64,000 nt of DNA from Motiliproteus sp041586735 (GTDB taxonomy: Bacteria; Pseudomonadota; Gammaproteobacteria; Pseudomonadales; Balneatricaceae): assembly GCA_041586735.1 (NCBI GenBank), contig JBFGZQ010000009.1, forward strand, positions 62,001 through 126,000, written 5' to 3'. Position numbers and translations under genes: made by a program. The notes under the pieces are model-generated. The model saw only the letters and a list, made by a program, of their open reading frames with translations, was not told the origin of the DNA and did not search any database. Positions 17,866-28,055 of the stretch are shown one piece after another (position 1 is the stretch's first letter; every line of letters begins with the position of its first letter).

Positions 17866-17896
17866 CGGAGCCACAGGCCTTCATCGGCCTGCTCCG
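17866..17896. terminator. Stem-loop between convergent ybiT and prsT-like genes
   Basis: CGGAG/CTCCG and AGGCC/GGCCT pair around a 6-nt loop, with a small internal loop. There is no T-run, so this is only a possible terminator or structural barrier between convergent transcripts. Confidence 0.3.
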
Positions 17897-17979
17897 TTAG
17901 TTATCAGCGAGGGACTGCGCTGCGCTGATTAATCGCCCCGTAGCGCAAACACCTCTGAGTTACGATCAGTTAGTCCGAT

Positions 17980-20760
17980 TTACTGCAGCTGAGCCAGCAG
18001 CGCCTCGGCAGCCTTCCGCTCCTCCAGTTCATCAATACGCTCGTTGGCCAGTAAGCGCTTGAGCCAGAACCGCGCCTCATCAGTCTGCCCCGCCTTCTGC
18101 AGCGCGACGCCTAAATGGTATTGAATCTGTAAGTTGTCGGGCATCTTCACAAAAGCAGCCTGAACCAGCGCCAACCCTTCGGCTGCACGACCATTATTGA
18201 GATAAATCCAGCCTAAGGTATCGGCCAATGCAAAATGCTGATTACTCTGTTTATAGCCTTGTTCCGCATAGGCTTGCGCCTTGAGCGGATCCTGTTCCTG
18301 CAGCAGCACCGCTAAATTATTCAAAGCCACCACATCGTCGGATTTAAGATCGAGCACTTCTTGATACTGATAGGCCGCCTCATCGAGATTACCCTGCTCA
18401 TACAATAAACCGGCAAGTTTTAACCGCACACCCAGGTCATCACTATAGGCGCCTAGATGCTTGCCAAGAATGGCCAAAGAATCCTTTGGCCGCTTATCCA
18501 GCTGATAAGCATCCGCAAGCTTGACCGCCATCGCAGAAGAAGGGGCATACCCGTAGTAGCGTTGGTATTGTTCAATCGCCTTACCCCACTGGCCCTGAGC
18601 TGCATAAAGGTCACCATAGACCCCCTGTAGAGCATTCGAGCCGGGGAAACGCTGCTTATATTCATCGATAACAGTCAACGCCTCTGAAAACTGCTCTTGA
18701 GCAATCAGCAGATTGACACGCATAATCCAAGCAGCCTCAAATCCTGGATTCAACGTAACCACATTACTCAGCCATTCAATCGCCTGCGCATAGGCCTTCC
18801 GGGCCGACAGCATCCCAGCCAACAGATATTGATGTTCGACATCTTCTGGATACTTGCGGACATAGGCTGTAAGTGTGCGCTCTGCCGTGGCGGTCTCGCC
18901 ATTGGCGACCTGCACCTTGGCCAGCATAGACAGACCCACGCGGCTATCGGGCGCACTACGGGCAAACTGACTGGCCAGCGCCATCGCCTTGGTCTTTTGA
19001 TTGCTGCGCAGGTAGTGATTCACCAGCAACAACGCCGGTTTTTCTGCCATGGGGTTTTCCCTCAGCGCTTTTTCAACCCACTCCAGCGCCTTCTCGGGAC
19101 GCTTGTTGTTATCTTCTAGCCGAGCCAATGCCAGCATGCTGCCAAGATGCTGAGGCGCCACCTGCAAAACCCGGAAATAATAATCCTGACCCGCCGCTTC
19201 ATCACCCTCAGCCAGCACCTGTTGAGCCCGCTCCAACAGCGCCGGCACGTATGCTGGATCCACCCTCAGAGCCTGTTCAAACGCCTGAGCCGAAGCCTGA
19301 GTCGCCTTGCCGCGCTTGTACGCCAGACCTTTCAAGTAAGGATACAGCGGATTAGCAGGATCACTCTGCTCTCCTGATCCGATGCGCTCGTGAGCCTGCT
19401 CTAACTGCGAAGCCTGAATATAAGAGAGGATCAGCAGACGCTCACCGACTACCGAGTCACTGCCCGGCGCAGCTCCTTGCAACTGATCGATCGCTTCGTC
19501 GGTCATACCCCGAAAAAGATAAGTCAGCGCTAGCTGGTTACGGAACTGCGCGATATCCGGCGCTAAGGTCACGGCCTGATTCAACGCCTCCAGGCTTTCA
19601 GCCTCGCGCTTTTGCATGGCATAGGCATTTCCGAGCAGCGCATAAACCTGAGGGTCAGTATCGACTCCGGTGTTAATCAACCCCTCCAAGACCTCAACAG
19701 CTTCTGGCGCTCGCCGCTGGGCGATATAAATCGCTGCCAGCATCCGCTGAGCGACTGAGACATCTCCTGCCAATTGCAGATAACGGGTCAGATAATCCTC
19801 AGCCATCAGCAAATTTTTTTCTGTAAAAGTGATCGCAGCCGCGATAAACAACGAGCTTAAGTGGTTGGGATTAGCGCTTAGAACAGCCTGGACATACTGC
19901 AACGATGCCTTAAAATCCTTACGTTCAAATTCGATCCGCGCCTGCAAGCCAATGGCCTCGATATGGCCGGGAATAATTTTCTGAATGGCAGCGATATCGG
20001 CCTCAGCTTCACTCAATTTGTTACCCAGCAATAATGCTTCAGCGCGAGCCAACAGGGCCTGGATATGCCCACTTTGAATGCCAAGAACCTGGGTAAAATC
20101 CTTAACAGCCAGGTCAAGACGCTGACCACTTAAATGGAGCACCCCTCGCAGCAGCAGCGCATCGATTGGCTCTTCACCGCTGGCGATCACCTCCTCGACC
20201 AGCGTAAAGCCCTTGTCAAAGCGCTTCTGTTTAAGATGGACACGTACCAGCCCCAGTTTCGCCTTAACACCCGATTGCTTTACGATAGAACGGTTAAACG
20301 CAGCGATCGCATCCTCGGTATTGCCAAGTCCAAGATGGGCATAGCCCTCAGTCACGGCCATCTCGGCAGCCGCGCCTTTATCGTCCATCAAAGAGGCTCT
20401 AGCAAGTCCAAGCACCTTTGAAAACTTACCCTGCCTCAGATAGCTCTGCGCAAGAGGCACCGATACCCGTTTAGCATCAATACCCAAGGATAACGCCTTA
20501 TCCAGCGCCGCTTCAGCCGCAGGCGCATTACCCTGCTGTAGATAGATATTTCCCAATAAAAAACGTCCTTCAGCATGTTTAGGGTCGTCGTTAATCAGGT
20601 TCTTTAGCTGGATTACGGCAGCCTCCAAATCCTTGGCTTGGTAATACTCTTGAGCCGACTGAAAATAATCCACTGCCAACGCCGATAGCGAACCGAGTGA
20701 CAGCACTATCGAAATGACGGATCGTGCAAACAAATGGATCGATCTATGATTCATGGACAA
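17980..20760 (-). CDS. prsT: PEP-CTERM system TPR protein, PrsT-like
   Basis: Large periplasmic TPR protein of 926 residues. A signal peptide (about 1-28, cleavage after SLSALA) is followed by tetratricopeptide repeats over nearly the whole length, starting DYFQSAQEYYQAKDLEAAVI. The size, architecture and this N-terminal region match the PrsT family that accompanies exosortase/PEP-CTERM loci, usually next to exopolysaccharide genes. No lipobox cysteine is seen, unlike many PrsT annotated as lipoproteins. Context supports the call: the same strand carries another TPR protein, a sulfotransferase and a PEP-CTERM substrate. No exosortase is in the window. Confidence 0.85.
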   Translation of the reverse strand: MSMNHRSIHLFARSVISIVLSLGSLSALAVDYFQSAQEYYQAKDLEAAVIQLKNLINDDPKHAEGRFLLGNIYLQQGNAPAAEAALDKALSLGIDAKRVSVPLAQSYLRQGKFSKVLGLARASLMDDKGAAAEMAVTEGYAHLGLGNTEDAIAAFNRSIVKQSGVKAKLGLVRVHLKQKRFDKGFTLVEEVIASGEEPIDALLLRGVLHLSGQRLDLAVKDFTQVLGIQSGHIQALLARAEALLLGNKLSEAEADIAAIQKIIPGHIEAIGLQARIEFERKDFKASLQYVQAVLSANPNHLSSLFIAAAITFTEKNLLMAEDYLTRYLQLAGDVSVAQRMLAAIYIAQRRAPEAVEVLEGLINTGVDTDPQVYALLGNAYAMQKREAESLEALNQAVTLAPDIAQFRNQLALTYLFRGMTDEAIDQLQGAAPGSDSVVGERLLILSYIQASQLEQAHERIGSGEQSDPANPLYPYLKGLAYKRGKATQASAQAFEQALRVDPAYVPALLERAQQVLAEGDEAAGQDYYFRVLQVAPQHLGSMLALARLEDNNKRPEKALEWVEKALRENPMAEKPALLLVNHYLRSNQKTKAMALASQFARSAPDSRVGLSMLAKVQVANGETATAERTLTAYVRKYPEDVEHQYLLAGMLSARKAYAQAIEWLSNVVTLNPGFEAAWIMRVNLLIAQEQFSEALTVIDEYKQRFPGSNALQGVYGDLYAAQGQWGKAIEQYQRYYGYAPSSAMAVKLADAYQLDKRPKDSLAILGKHLGAYSDDLGVRLKLAGLLYEQGNLDEAAYQYQEVLDLKSDDVVALNNLAVLLQEQDPLKAQAYAEQGYKQSNQHFALADTLGWIYLNNGRAAEGLALVQAAFVKMPDNLQIQYHLGVALQKAGQTDEARFWLKRLLANERIDELEERKAAEALLAQLQ

Positions 20761-20839
20761 GTACCGTTTCCTTCGGAAAAAGCCTGAGGTTCAGTCAAAA
20801 ATAAAAGATGTGCGACAGCCAGATTGCCGCCTGCAAATC

Positions 20840-22708
20840 TCAAGGTTTCAGGTAAGCCTCAATCTGCCCCCGCAATTGACTATCAACACCCAGCTCAAGC
20901 GCCGTCTGCAGTTGCCGCCGAGCAAGTTCATCACGCCCCTGCTGGGCATAGACCATCGCCAAGTGATAGCGAATTTCACCAGTTTGCGGCGCATCTTCTG
21001 CGGCCTTTTCAAGATAGGATAGCGCAGAAACTGCCCCCTCGACTTTAAACAGCGCCCAACCATAGGCATCAGCCACATAAGGGTCTCCAAGTGCAAGATC
21101 ATAGGCCGATTTGGCCAATTCTAGTGCCTGCTGACGACCAAAATCAGTCCCGGGCTCCTCGTTTGCCAAGTTCAACGCCAATCCGGTAAGAGCCGGAATG
21201 TGATTGGGTTGCCTCTTGATCAGCTGTCGGTAGTAGCGGTTGGCATTATCATGATCTCCGCCTGATTGATGGTATTGAGACAACTCAAACAACAGCCAAG
21301 GGTCGGTCGGCAATTCACGCAGCCCCTGTTCCAGCTTTTCAATTCCACGCAGCCGGTTGCCGCCACGATAGTCTAATCCAGCTGCCTGCACCCAGCCTTC
21401 AGGACTTTTGGATTCTATCGACAACCCTTTTTCTACCAACGCACGCGCACGCGCACTATCTCCCAAACGCTCAGCTTGACGGCTAGCCAGCCAGTAGGCG
21501 ATAGCGAAGCGGGGCTCACGCTGCAACAACTGCTCTAAGATTTCAAGAGCCTTATCTGTATTACCTGCCTTGACTTCTAACTCAGCCAGCGAGTAGGCCA
21601 GCACAATCTGCTGTGGATGACTTTCTACTAGTTGGCGCTGAAACCTAAGCGCCTCTTCAGCCCGCCCCTGTCCAATCAGGTAATCCGTTAAATAACCAGA
21701 AGCCCCCGACAGTTGTTCGGGCTTGGATATTTTTATAGCACTGCGTAAAGCTTGCTCCGCTTTCGCCGGATCGTCCCACTCAGCATACAACTGAGCCAAC
21801 TGAATATAGACAGAGAGCGCCAACTCAGGCTTACGTTCAATCACTCCCTTCAGCAAGATTTCCGCATCGGCATACTTCTTCTGCGCCTTTGCCAGCCCCG
21901 CATAGAGGAAATCGATACGATAGTCGCTCTTGCCCAAGGTTTTTTCTAGACGTTTTATTGTGCTTTGCGCCTCAAAGGTACGCTTGAGCTGAATACTGGC
22001 TTCAGCTGCCAGTAGCCCCGCAGATTGAAGTGCTATTGAATCTAAGGCCGATTTTGTATAGGGCTTGAGCAACGCCAATGTGTCTTGATACAGATGCAGG
22101 TCGTTGTATAGCTCAGCCAGCACCAGGTAAACCTCATTGGGCTCTTCAGGCACTTGATCACCGACCAGATGTTCTAGGTAATTAACCGCGGCCGAAGGAT
22201 TGCCCCGCTGCTGCTCCAGCCAAGCCAAATAGCGCAGCGCCAAAGGGTTGCTGTTTTCCTCCTGCAAGACGCGCCTAAGCTGCTGCTCGCCGTCTACCAG
22301 TTTGCCCTGCATCATCAACACAGTGCCCAGTTTGGCGCGCGCCTTGGTACGCTCAGGCTCCGATTTCAGGGCGCGGAGGAAAGACTGCTCGGCATCCTTA
22401 TATTTCTTTTCTCCCATCAATAACGTTCCGGCAAGATCCAGCGCATCAGCGTCACCAGGCCTAATGGTCAGCAATCTGGCTAACGCCATCTTACCTTGAT
22501 CACGATCCACCTGTGCATCAGAACTCAGCAACTCGGCAATACGCCGCAAGGCTTTCAAACGCTTCCAATCACTAACTTGGGTACTGAATTCCACCCCTGT
22601 TATGGGTACACCGCTGGGTGCCTCAGTAAAGGTCAGCGCCTGAACCGGCAACACAACCCCCAAGCCAACAGATAAGACGGTACTGCTGATCAACAAACGC
22701 TTAAACAT
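20840..22708 (-). CDS. Secreted TPR-repeat protein
   Basis: A 622-residue protein with a signal peptide (about 1-24, cleavage after PVQA) and some fifteen TPR-like helical pairs filling the rest. It has no catalytic motif; TPR proteins serve as scaffolds. Its last repeats (YVADAYGWALFKVEGAVSAL) resemble TPR proteins of exopolysaccharide and PEP-CTERM loci. The gene overlaps the upstream sulfotransferase gene by 8 bp and lies 79 bp before the PrsT-like gene, so the three are probably one transcript. A role in assembling or exporting a surface polymer is inferred from context only. Confidence 0.8.
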   Translation of the reverse strand: MFKRLLISSTVLSVGLGVVLPVQALTFTEAPSGVPITGVEFSTQVSDWKRLKALRRIAELLSSDAQVDRDQGKMALARLLTIRPGDADALDLAGTLLMGEKKYKDAEQSFLRALKSEPERTKARAKLGTVLMMQGKLVDGEQQLRRVLQEENSNPLALRYLAWLEQQRGNPSAAVNYLEHLVGDQVPEEPNEVYLVLAELYNDLHLYQDTLALLKPYTKSALDSIALQSAGLLAAEASIQLKRTFEAQSTIKRLEKTLGKSDYRIDFLYAGLAKAQKKYADAEILLKGVIERKPELALSVYIQLAQLYAEWDDPAKAEQALRSAIKISKPEQLSGASGYLTDYLIGQGRAEEALRFQRQLVESHPQQIVLAYSLAELEVKAGNTDKALEILEQLLQREPRFAIAYWLASRQAERLGDSARARALVEKGLSIESKSPEGWVQAAGLDYRGGNRLRGIEKLEQGLRELPTDPWLLFELSQYHQSGGDHDNANRYYRQLIKRQPNHIPALTGLALNLANEEPGTDFGRQQALELAKSAYDLALGDPYVADAYGWALFKVEGAVSALSYLEKAAEDAPQTGEIRYHLAMVYAQQGRDELARRQLQTALELGVDSQLRGQIEAYLKP

Positions 22709-24560
22709 GATCCAATTCCTGTTGCAGAAGCTCTGGTACAGTATCCAAAGGATAGCCTTGTTGCAGAATCAACGGAGCCAGCTCGTCGATCACCCCTGTA
22801 TCGATCTGCGATATATAGTTGCGGTAACGGTAACGAGAGCCGGTATGAATAGGCTCGGTCACCTGCGAGTAGCTAGCTGTACGTACAACACGTTTATTTT
22901 CATGGGTCAGCAAACAGCGCTCATCCCAGTTAAGTCCAATAAAATCAAGTAACTCTCTAAGCTTTATTTCGGGTGACTCGACCAGATCCTCGTATCGAAG
23001 CTGATAATCACGAAGCGGTAGAGAGGGAAGAATATTGTCTATATGTTGACAAGTTCGGTGATAAAGGCGGGCAATATCGTCCATTTCAAAAGACCACTCA
23101 TTGGGATCGTAAAAGTTACTAAAAAAGCAGGATAACGTCACATCTAACGGATGACGCAATATCTGAATCACCGGAGCTTGGGGAAACAATAGCGCGATCA
23201 TCGGTAAATAGCGGCTGTTAAAAGGATGTTTATCCACTATATAAGACTGTCCCTGCCAGTCACTACAATTGGCTTTGGCTCCTTCGATATAATCTAGTCT
23301 CAGTGAACTTAAGAATGCATCGGCATCTTTAGTGCGGGTGAGTCTATCTAGGCAATCTGGAAAAGGCTTCCCTAGGCGCTGCTCGAGACGATATTGGAGT
23401 TGCATTATCAGCAGCAACTCACCTGCTCCGGCAATGTCGGGATGGCTATCGAGCGCCTGCTCGATCAAACTGGTACCGGAACGGTGAAAACCCACTATAA
23501 ATATCGGCAACGGCTGACCCATCAGAGGTTCAGAGTAACGGATAGGCAAGGCACGTCGGTGCTCACAAAAATACGCTTCACTCCGCTCTAGAGGCTGATA
23601 GATATAATCAGGGACGTACCGAAATTTCCGATAATGACCAAGCGCAGCCTTTGAACGCTTAAAATCCTTAAAAGCCTGTATATATAAACCTAATTTATCG
23701 TTCAGCTCGCCCAATTCATTCCAGTAGCTTATTTGGGAAAGTGCGTTAGCTCGGCCGATTTCAACCTTAGCTAAACAAACTTTTGCCTGCTCGTATTGCT
23801 TAGCCCGACGCCATAGTCGTGCTTGAGTGACCAAGGCACTGGCATTGTGCTTATCCAGCATCAAGGCTACATCGAGACATGCCTGAGACAGATCAAGTGC
23901 ATTGTGGTTCTCGTGCACAATAGCCATAGCAGCAGGTATTTCGGCATCAGCGGGAGACAACGCCCTAGCACGATCAAAACATGCGACCACCTCATCGTAG
24001 CGCCCTAAATAGAACAGGCAATGCGCCAAGTTAAAATGTAATACCCAGTCATCTGGAGATAGCTCCAAACAGGCATTATATGAAACTTGTGCCTGAGCAT
24101 ATTGCCCTGTTACAAATTGAAGATTTGCAAGAAACTTTCTAGCTTCTAAGAAATCACGTTTGAGTTTTATCGCTTGATTTAGCCGATCGAACGCACTTTG
24201 TAGTTCTCCTGACTCCGCCAGCATTCGAGCATATTTAAACAGAAAAGCGGGATCATCCAACCCAAAGCGAGCCGCTTCTGACAGCAGGTCAAGGGCTGCA
24301 GCCAAATCACCCTGCTGCTCCAATATCAAACCCAGTAGATAGTTCCCATGTCGATGTTTAGGATTGAACTTGAGCGCTTGGCGATATAGTTGAGCTGCTC
24401 TAATTTGATTACCCTGCCGTTGGGCGGCATAGCCCTGTCGTACCCAAGTATCTGGATCAATAACTACAGACTGGATCTCAGAATGACCACAACAGCGCTT
24501 GAATTTTTTACCGCTGCCACAAGGACATGCGGTATTTCTGCCAACCGTTTTTTCCGACAC
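22701..24560 (-). CDS. SEC-C / TPR / sulfotransferase fusion protein
   Basis: A 619-residue cytoplasmic protein with three parts. An N-terminal SEC-C zinc motif (CPCGSGKKFKRCCGH, residues 12-26) is followed by about eight TPRs (about 37-300) and a C-terminal sulfotransferase domain (about 345-600). The PAPS-binding loop is VGFHRSGTSLIEQAL and the 3'-phosphate site LRHPLDVTLSCFFSNF. TPR-sulfotransferases transfer sulfate from PAPS to an unknown acceptor, often a glycan. No signal peptide is seen. The start is GTG after AAGG. It overlaps the next gene by 8 bp. Sulfation of a surface glycan or PEP-CTERM glycoprotein is a plausible but unproven job. Confidence 0.88.
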   Translation of the reverse strand: MSEKTVGRNTACPCGSGKKFKRCCGHSEIQSVVIDPDTWVRQGYAAQRQGNQIRAAQLYRQALKFNPKHRHGNYLLGLILEQQGDLAAALDLLSEAARFGLDDPAFLFKYARMLAESGELQSAFDRLNQAIKLKRDFLEARKFLANLQFVTGQYAQAQVSYNACLELSPDDWVLHFNLAHCLFYLGRYDEVVACFDRARALSPADAEIPAAMAIVHENHNALDLSQACLDVALMLDKHNASALVTQARLWRRAKQYEQAKVCLAKVEIGRANALSQISYWNELGELNDKLGLYIQAFKDFKRSKAALGHYRKFRYVPDYIYQPLERSEAYFCEHRRALPIRYSEPLMGQPLPIFIVGFHRSGTSLIEQALDSHPDIAGAGELLLIMQLQYRLEQRLGKPFPDCLDRLTRTKDADAFLSSLRLDYIEGAKANCSDWQGQSYIVDKHPFNSRYLPMIALLFPQAPVIQILRHPLDVTLSCFFSNFYDPNEWSFEMDDIARLYHRTCQHIDNILPSLPLRDYQLRYEDLVESPEIKLRELLDFIGLNWDERCLLTHENKRVVRTASYSQVTEPIHTGSRYRYRNYISQIDTGVIDELAPLILQQGYPLDTVPELLQQELDHV

Positions 24561-24638
24561 CCTTATTCCTTATTTTGTTGAACTGGTACACAGACTGATA
24601 CTACCGAACTGTTCACTGATGTATACCACCGCGTAAAT

Positions 24639-24667
24639 AAAAAGACTCGGCTTAGCCGAGTCTTTTT
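24639..24667 (-). terminator. Strong bidirectional terminator after the PEP-CTERM gene
   Basis: A perfect 13-bp stem (AAAAAGACTCGGC and its complement) with a 3-nt loop ends in T5 on either strand. It lies 28 bp beyond the PEP-CTERM stop and separates that gene from the TPR/sulfotransferase transcript. Confidence 0.92.
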
Positions 24668-24694
24668 GACGAATAGATCTAGCTCAATAGCCTG

Positions 24695-25828
24695 TCAAAT
24701 TTTCCGACGGCGACGGGTCAGCCCCGCTCCTACTAAGCCCAGACCAAACAACGCTAAAGTGGCAGGTTCTGGCACGCCAGTAGGCCCACCATTAGTAGGC
24801 AAAGACAGATTGACGCTAATGGTGCCTACGTCATTGGTATTGCCATCGCTTCCCTGGATACTGAAGACATACTGCCCAGGAGTAAAACCCGCAGTATTCC
24901 AAACTAGGTTACCACTGGTAGGATTACCCGCAGCACCGGGAGTGAAGACTGCATTGAGGGGGGCAGTCGGGCCAACAGCGCTTACCAGCGAGAGTGTTAC
25001 ACTATCGCCGACATTAGGGTCAGTCGCTGCAATATTGGTATTAACAATATCGCCAACCAGCGCATTAATGACCACATCGGTCACGTCTGGAGACAGATTA
25101 CTAGCGGTACCAACACCATCAAACAACCAGTCAAATTCGACAAAGCTGCCATCACTGGCCCTGATATTGCCACTAAAAGCATAATCAGCGCCCAAGTTTG
25201 AACCATTGTCTAAATAGAGCAAGGTATTAGCCGCATCGATAGTCAACTCACCCGTGGCGGTATTGACCAAAAATCCTGGCGGCTGAGAATTAATGCCGTT
25301 AAGCACCTGATCGTAGCTTAATGTTAAAACGTTACCGGAAACTGCGCCCAAGTTATCACTATAAGCAACACCGCGTACCACTTCCGGATTAATATTGTTG
25401 AAGTTAAACAGGATCGGCGAGGCTGCAGCCCCACTCCACACAATACTGGAGTTCATGGTCCAGCTAGCCGAGCCCACGTTGGGAATACCGCTAACACGGC
25501 AGCAACTCGAGGTCGAAAAGCTTAACGTACCTACCTGGGCACTAGTTAACTGACGTGTAGCCGTAATCGTCCGCTTATCAAAGCGAACATCCGAGCTATC
25601 CAAAATATTAGATAGTGTAGATAGGCCACCTGCACTGGACGAGATACTCAAGGTATCTGCTGCGCTCTTACGCCAAAAAGACGTCCAAGTGACGGTCAAT
25701 AATCCATTGGCATCCACGGTCGGCACAATCGCACCACCACGAAAATGACTGGCTTCAGCTGAAGTAATGCCCAGGGCTGTCAAAAGTCCCGCAGCTATCG
25801 CCGTTTTTTTAAAATTTTTGGCATTCAT
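24695..25828 (-). CDS. PEP-CTERM sorting-domain exported protein
   Basis: Exported protein of 377 residues. A signal peptide (about 1-27, cleavage after AEA) precedes a body rich in Ser, Thr, Asn and Gly, with an Ig/cadherin-like segment at about 245-345 (DVTDVVINALVGDIVNTNI onward). The C-terminus is a classic PEP-CTERM signal: VPEPATLALFGLGLVGAGL followed by RRRRK. The family is cut by exosortase and anchored at or released from the cell surface. The ATG at 25828 is chosen for its GGGAG; a start at 25849 lacks one. It is a single-gene transcript ended by the strong hairpin at 24639-24667. The long upstream spacer is AT-rich. Confidence 0.92.
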   Translation of the reverse strand: MNAKNFKKTAIAAGLLTALGITSAEASHFRGGAIVPTVDANGLLTVTWTSFWRKSAADTLSISSSAGGLSTLSNILDSSDVRFDKRTITATRQLTSAQVGTLSFSTSSCCRVSGIPNVGSASWTMNSSIVWSGAAASPILFNFNNINPEVVRGVAYSDNLGAVSGNVLTLSYDQVLNGINSQPPGFLVNTATGELTIDAANTLLYLDNGSNLGADYAFSGNIRASDGSFVEFDWLFDGVGTASNLSPDVTDVVINALVGDIVNTNIAATDPNVGDSVTLSLVSAVGPTAPLNAVFTPGAAGNPTSGNLVWNTAGFTPGQYVFSIQGSDGNTNDVGTISVNLSLPTNGGPTGVPEPATLALFGLGLVGAGLTRRRRKI

Positions 25829-26076
25829 GGTTCTCTCCCTCGACAACATCTATCAGACCTTAAATAGATCCTGTCAATTTGAATGCATGGTTCTTGCCAA
25901 TATTAAAAACAACAATAAACTTTTTTATTATTAATAACTTATATCTTTTTATTAGCCATTACTAACGTACAAAACTGTCTTTTAGGAGGGCTACTGTAAA
26001 ATGTACTGACAGTACTAAGCCGCAACACGGATACGTGCTATATAGTTTCAATACCCCGCCGATAAAGGTGTATTGA

Positions 26077-26481
26077 ATGACTGGACACAAGCCCACCCGG
26101 CCCGCCCTAATACAGACAGCGCTTCTATTAGCTTCGACGCTGGTATTAGCGCCACAAATTTACGCCCATGGCAACCAGGCTGACGAAGGGGTTAGCCGGT
26201 TGTTTATCGGCTCAAAAAAGGTGAAAGAGGTCTGTCTCGAACTCAAGGCTGCCGAGTCTATCCGCTATGGGTTTGAGGCCAGCGCGCCATTGGCCTTCAA
26301 TATTCATTATCACGAGGGCGAGGTGCTTCACTACCCGGTGAAGCGAAGCGCAATACAAATGCTGGACGCTGTCCTGAGCGCCCAGATCTCTCAAACCTAT
26401 TGTTTGATGTGGACAAATTCAGACGAAGACCCGGTGGATCTAGAATTACGGCTGCAAAGACCTGCCGCCGGTTACTACTGA
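26077..26481 (+). CDS. Secreted protein of unknown function
   Basis: A 134-residue protein with a signal peptide (about 1-30, cleavage after IYA). The mature part has two cysteines (CLELKA and YCLMW), many charged residues and probable beta strands (FNIHYHEGEVLHYPV). I do not recognise a family with certainty. The start ATG has AAGGTG upstream. It is divergent from the PEP-CTERM gene and followed by a 230-bp spacer before rimO, so it is probably transcribed alone. Confidence 0.7.
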   Translation: MTGHKPTRPALIQTALLLASTLVLAPQIYAHGNQADEGVSRLFIGSKKVKEVCLELKAAESIRYGFEASAPLAFNIHYHEGEVLHYPVKRSAIQMLDAVLSAQISQTYCLMWTNSDEDPVDLELRLQRPAAGYY

Positions 26482-26650
26482 TAACCCAGCAAACGCATCG
26501 CACCTACACTGACCAATATCGAGAAGGCTACAGCCTAATAACACTCACGCCAGATGAGGGTAGCGAGTGCCAAGCGCGACCGGCTCTCCGTTCAAACCCT
26601 TACAGGCAGACCTTTACATACAGACTCTGGGCAATCGAGCTGCTTTCTAG

Positions 26651-26679
26651 TCAACTACATTTTTGGGTTGATGTATAAT
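26651..26679 (+). promoter_or_regulatory. Probable rimO promoter
   Basis: A consensus -10 box TATAAT lies at 26674-26679. The -35 region at the standard distance (TCAACT at 26651) is weak. The start codon follows 35 bp later. Confidence 0.5.
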
Positions 26680-26714
26680 GCGCGCCCTTGTCGATTCTGT
26701 TGGTACTGTAGCGT

Positions 26715-28046
26715 ATGACTGAGCAAAAAATTCCGCGTGTGGGTTTCGTATCTTTAGGCTGCCCCAAAGCACTGGTAGATTCGGAGCGTATTCTGACCCA
26801 GTTGAAACTTGAGGGCTACGCGCTGGTGCCCAGCTACGAAGATGCCGATGTGGTGGTGGTCAACACCTGCGGGTTTATCGATGCGGCGAAGCAGGAATCA
26901 CTCGATGCAATTGGCGAGGCGATCAAGGAGAACGGCAAGGTTATCGTCACCGGCTGCCTGGGTGCTGATGCCGATGCGATTCGTCAGATTCATCCCGGCG
27001 TGCTGAGCGTCAGCGGTCCACAGCAATACGAGCAGGTAGTAGAGGCGGTACATGAATGGTTACCTCCCGTGGCGGTGCACGACCCCTTCACCGATCTGGT
27101 CCCCCCGCAAGGGGTGAAGCTCACGCCTCGGCATTACGCCTACCTGAAAATATCCGAAGGCTGCAACCACAGCTGCAGTTTCTGCATCATCCCCTCAATG
27201 CGCGGTAAACTGGTCAGCCGACCGATTGCCGAGGTACTGAAGGAGGCCGAGGGGCTGGCGCGTGCCGGCGTCAAAGAGCTACTGGTGGTCTCTCAGGATA
27301 CCGGTGCCTATGGCGTCGACACCCGCTACAAGCTGGATATGTGGGAGGGCAGACCACTCAAGACCCGCCTGAAGGAGCTTGCCGAGGCGATGGGGCACTT
27401 CGGAATTTGGGTACGCTTGCATTATCTCTACCCTTATCCGCATATTGACGACCTGATCCCACTGATGGCAGAAGGACTTATCCTGCCCTATCTTGATATT
27501 CCGTTTCAGCACGCCAGCCCGAGAATACTCAAGCTGATGAAACGCCCGGCCAGCGGAGATAATATTCTGGAGCGGATCTCTAAGTGGCGCGCCCAGTGCC
27601 CGGATTTAACCATCCGCAGCACCTTTATCGTCGGCTTCCCCGGCGAAACCGAAGAGGATTTCCAACAGCTGCTGGATTTTCTCGAGCAGGCGCAGCTCGA
27701 TCGGGTGGGCTGCTTCCAGTACTCCCCAGTGGAGGGCGCACCCGCCAACGAACTGGATCTAGAGCCCGTTGCGGATGAGATCAAGCAGCAGCGCTGGGAA
27801 CGCTTTATGGAAACCCAGCAACAGATCAGCGCCGCACGCCTGCAGGCCAAGATCGGCCGCGATATTGATATTATTATCGATGAAGTGGGTGACGATGGTG
27901 CAGCAGGGCGCAGCTTTGCGGACTCGCCGGATATCGATGGCAACGTCTATCTCGAGGGTGCCACCCATCTGCAAGCGGGCGAGATCGTCCGCGTTCGGGT
28001 CATCGATGCGGACGCCTACGACCTGTGGGCCGAGTTGAGCGCCTAG
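26715..28046 (+). CDS. rimO: Ribosomal protein S12 methylthiotransferase
   Basis: Radical SAM enzyme that adds a methylthio group to the Asp of ribosomal protein S12. The 443-residue protein has the N-terminal MTTase domain with cluster cysteines C16 (VSLGCPKALVDSE), C52 and C81, the radical SAM motif CNHSCSFC (C150, C154, C157), and a C-terminal TRAM domain. The RimO branch rather than MiaB is shown by GCPKALVDSE and by IPSMRGKLVSRP. A good -10 box lies upstream. It stands alone. Confidence 0.96.
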   Translation: MTEQKIPRVGFVSLGCPKALVDSERILTQLKLEGYALVPSYEDADVVVVNTCGFIDAAKQESLDAIGEAIKENGKVIVTGCLGADADAIRQIHPGVLSVSGPQQYEQVVEAVHEWLPPVAVHDPFTDLVPPQGVKLTPRHYAYLKISEGCNHSCSFCIIPSMRGKLVSRPIAEVLKEAEGLARAGVKELLVVSQDTGAYGVDTRYKLDMWEGRPLKTRLKELAEAMGHFGIWVRLHYLYPYPHIDDLIPLMAEGLILPYLDIPFQHASPRILKLMKRPASGDNILERISKWRAQCPDLTIRSTFIVGFPGETEEDFQQLLDFLEQAQLDRVGCFQYSPVEGAPANELDLEPVADEIKQQRWERFMETQQQISAARLQAKIGRDIDIIIDEVGDDGAAGRSFADSPDIDGNVYLEGATHLQAGEIVRVRVIDADAYDLWAELSA

Positions 28047-28055
28047 CCATGCGCA

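Noticed and set aside
26400..26678. Open plus-strand frame overlapping the secreted protein gene and the rimO promoter
   Set aside because: It overlaps a better-supported gene and the TATAAT box of rimO.
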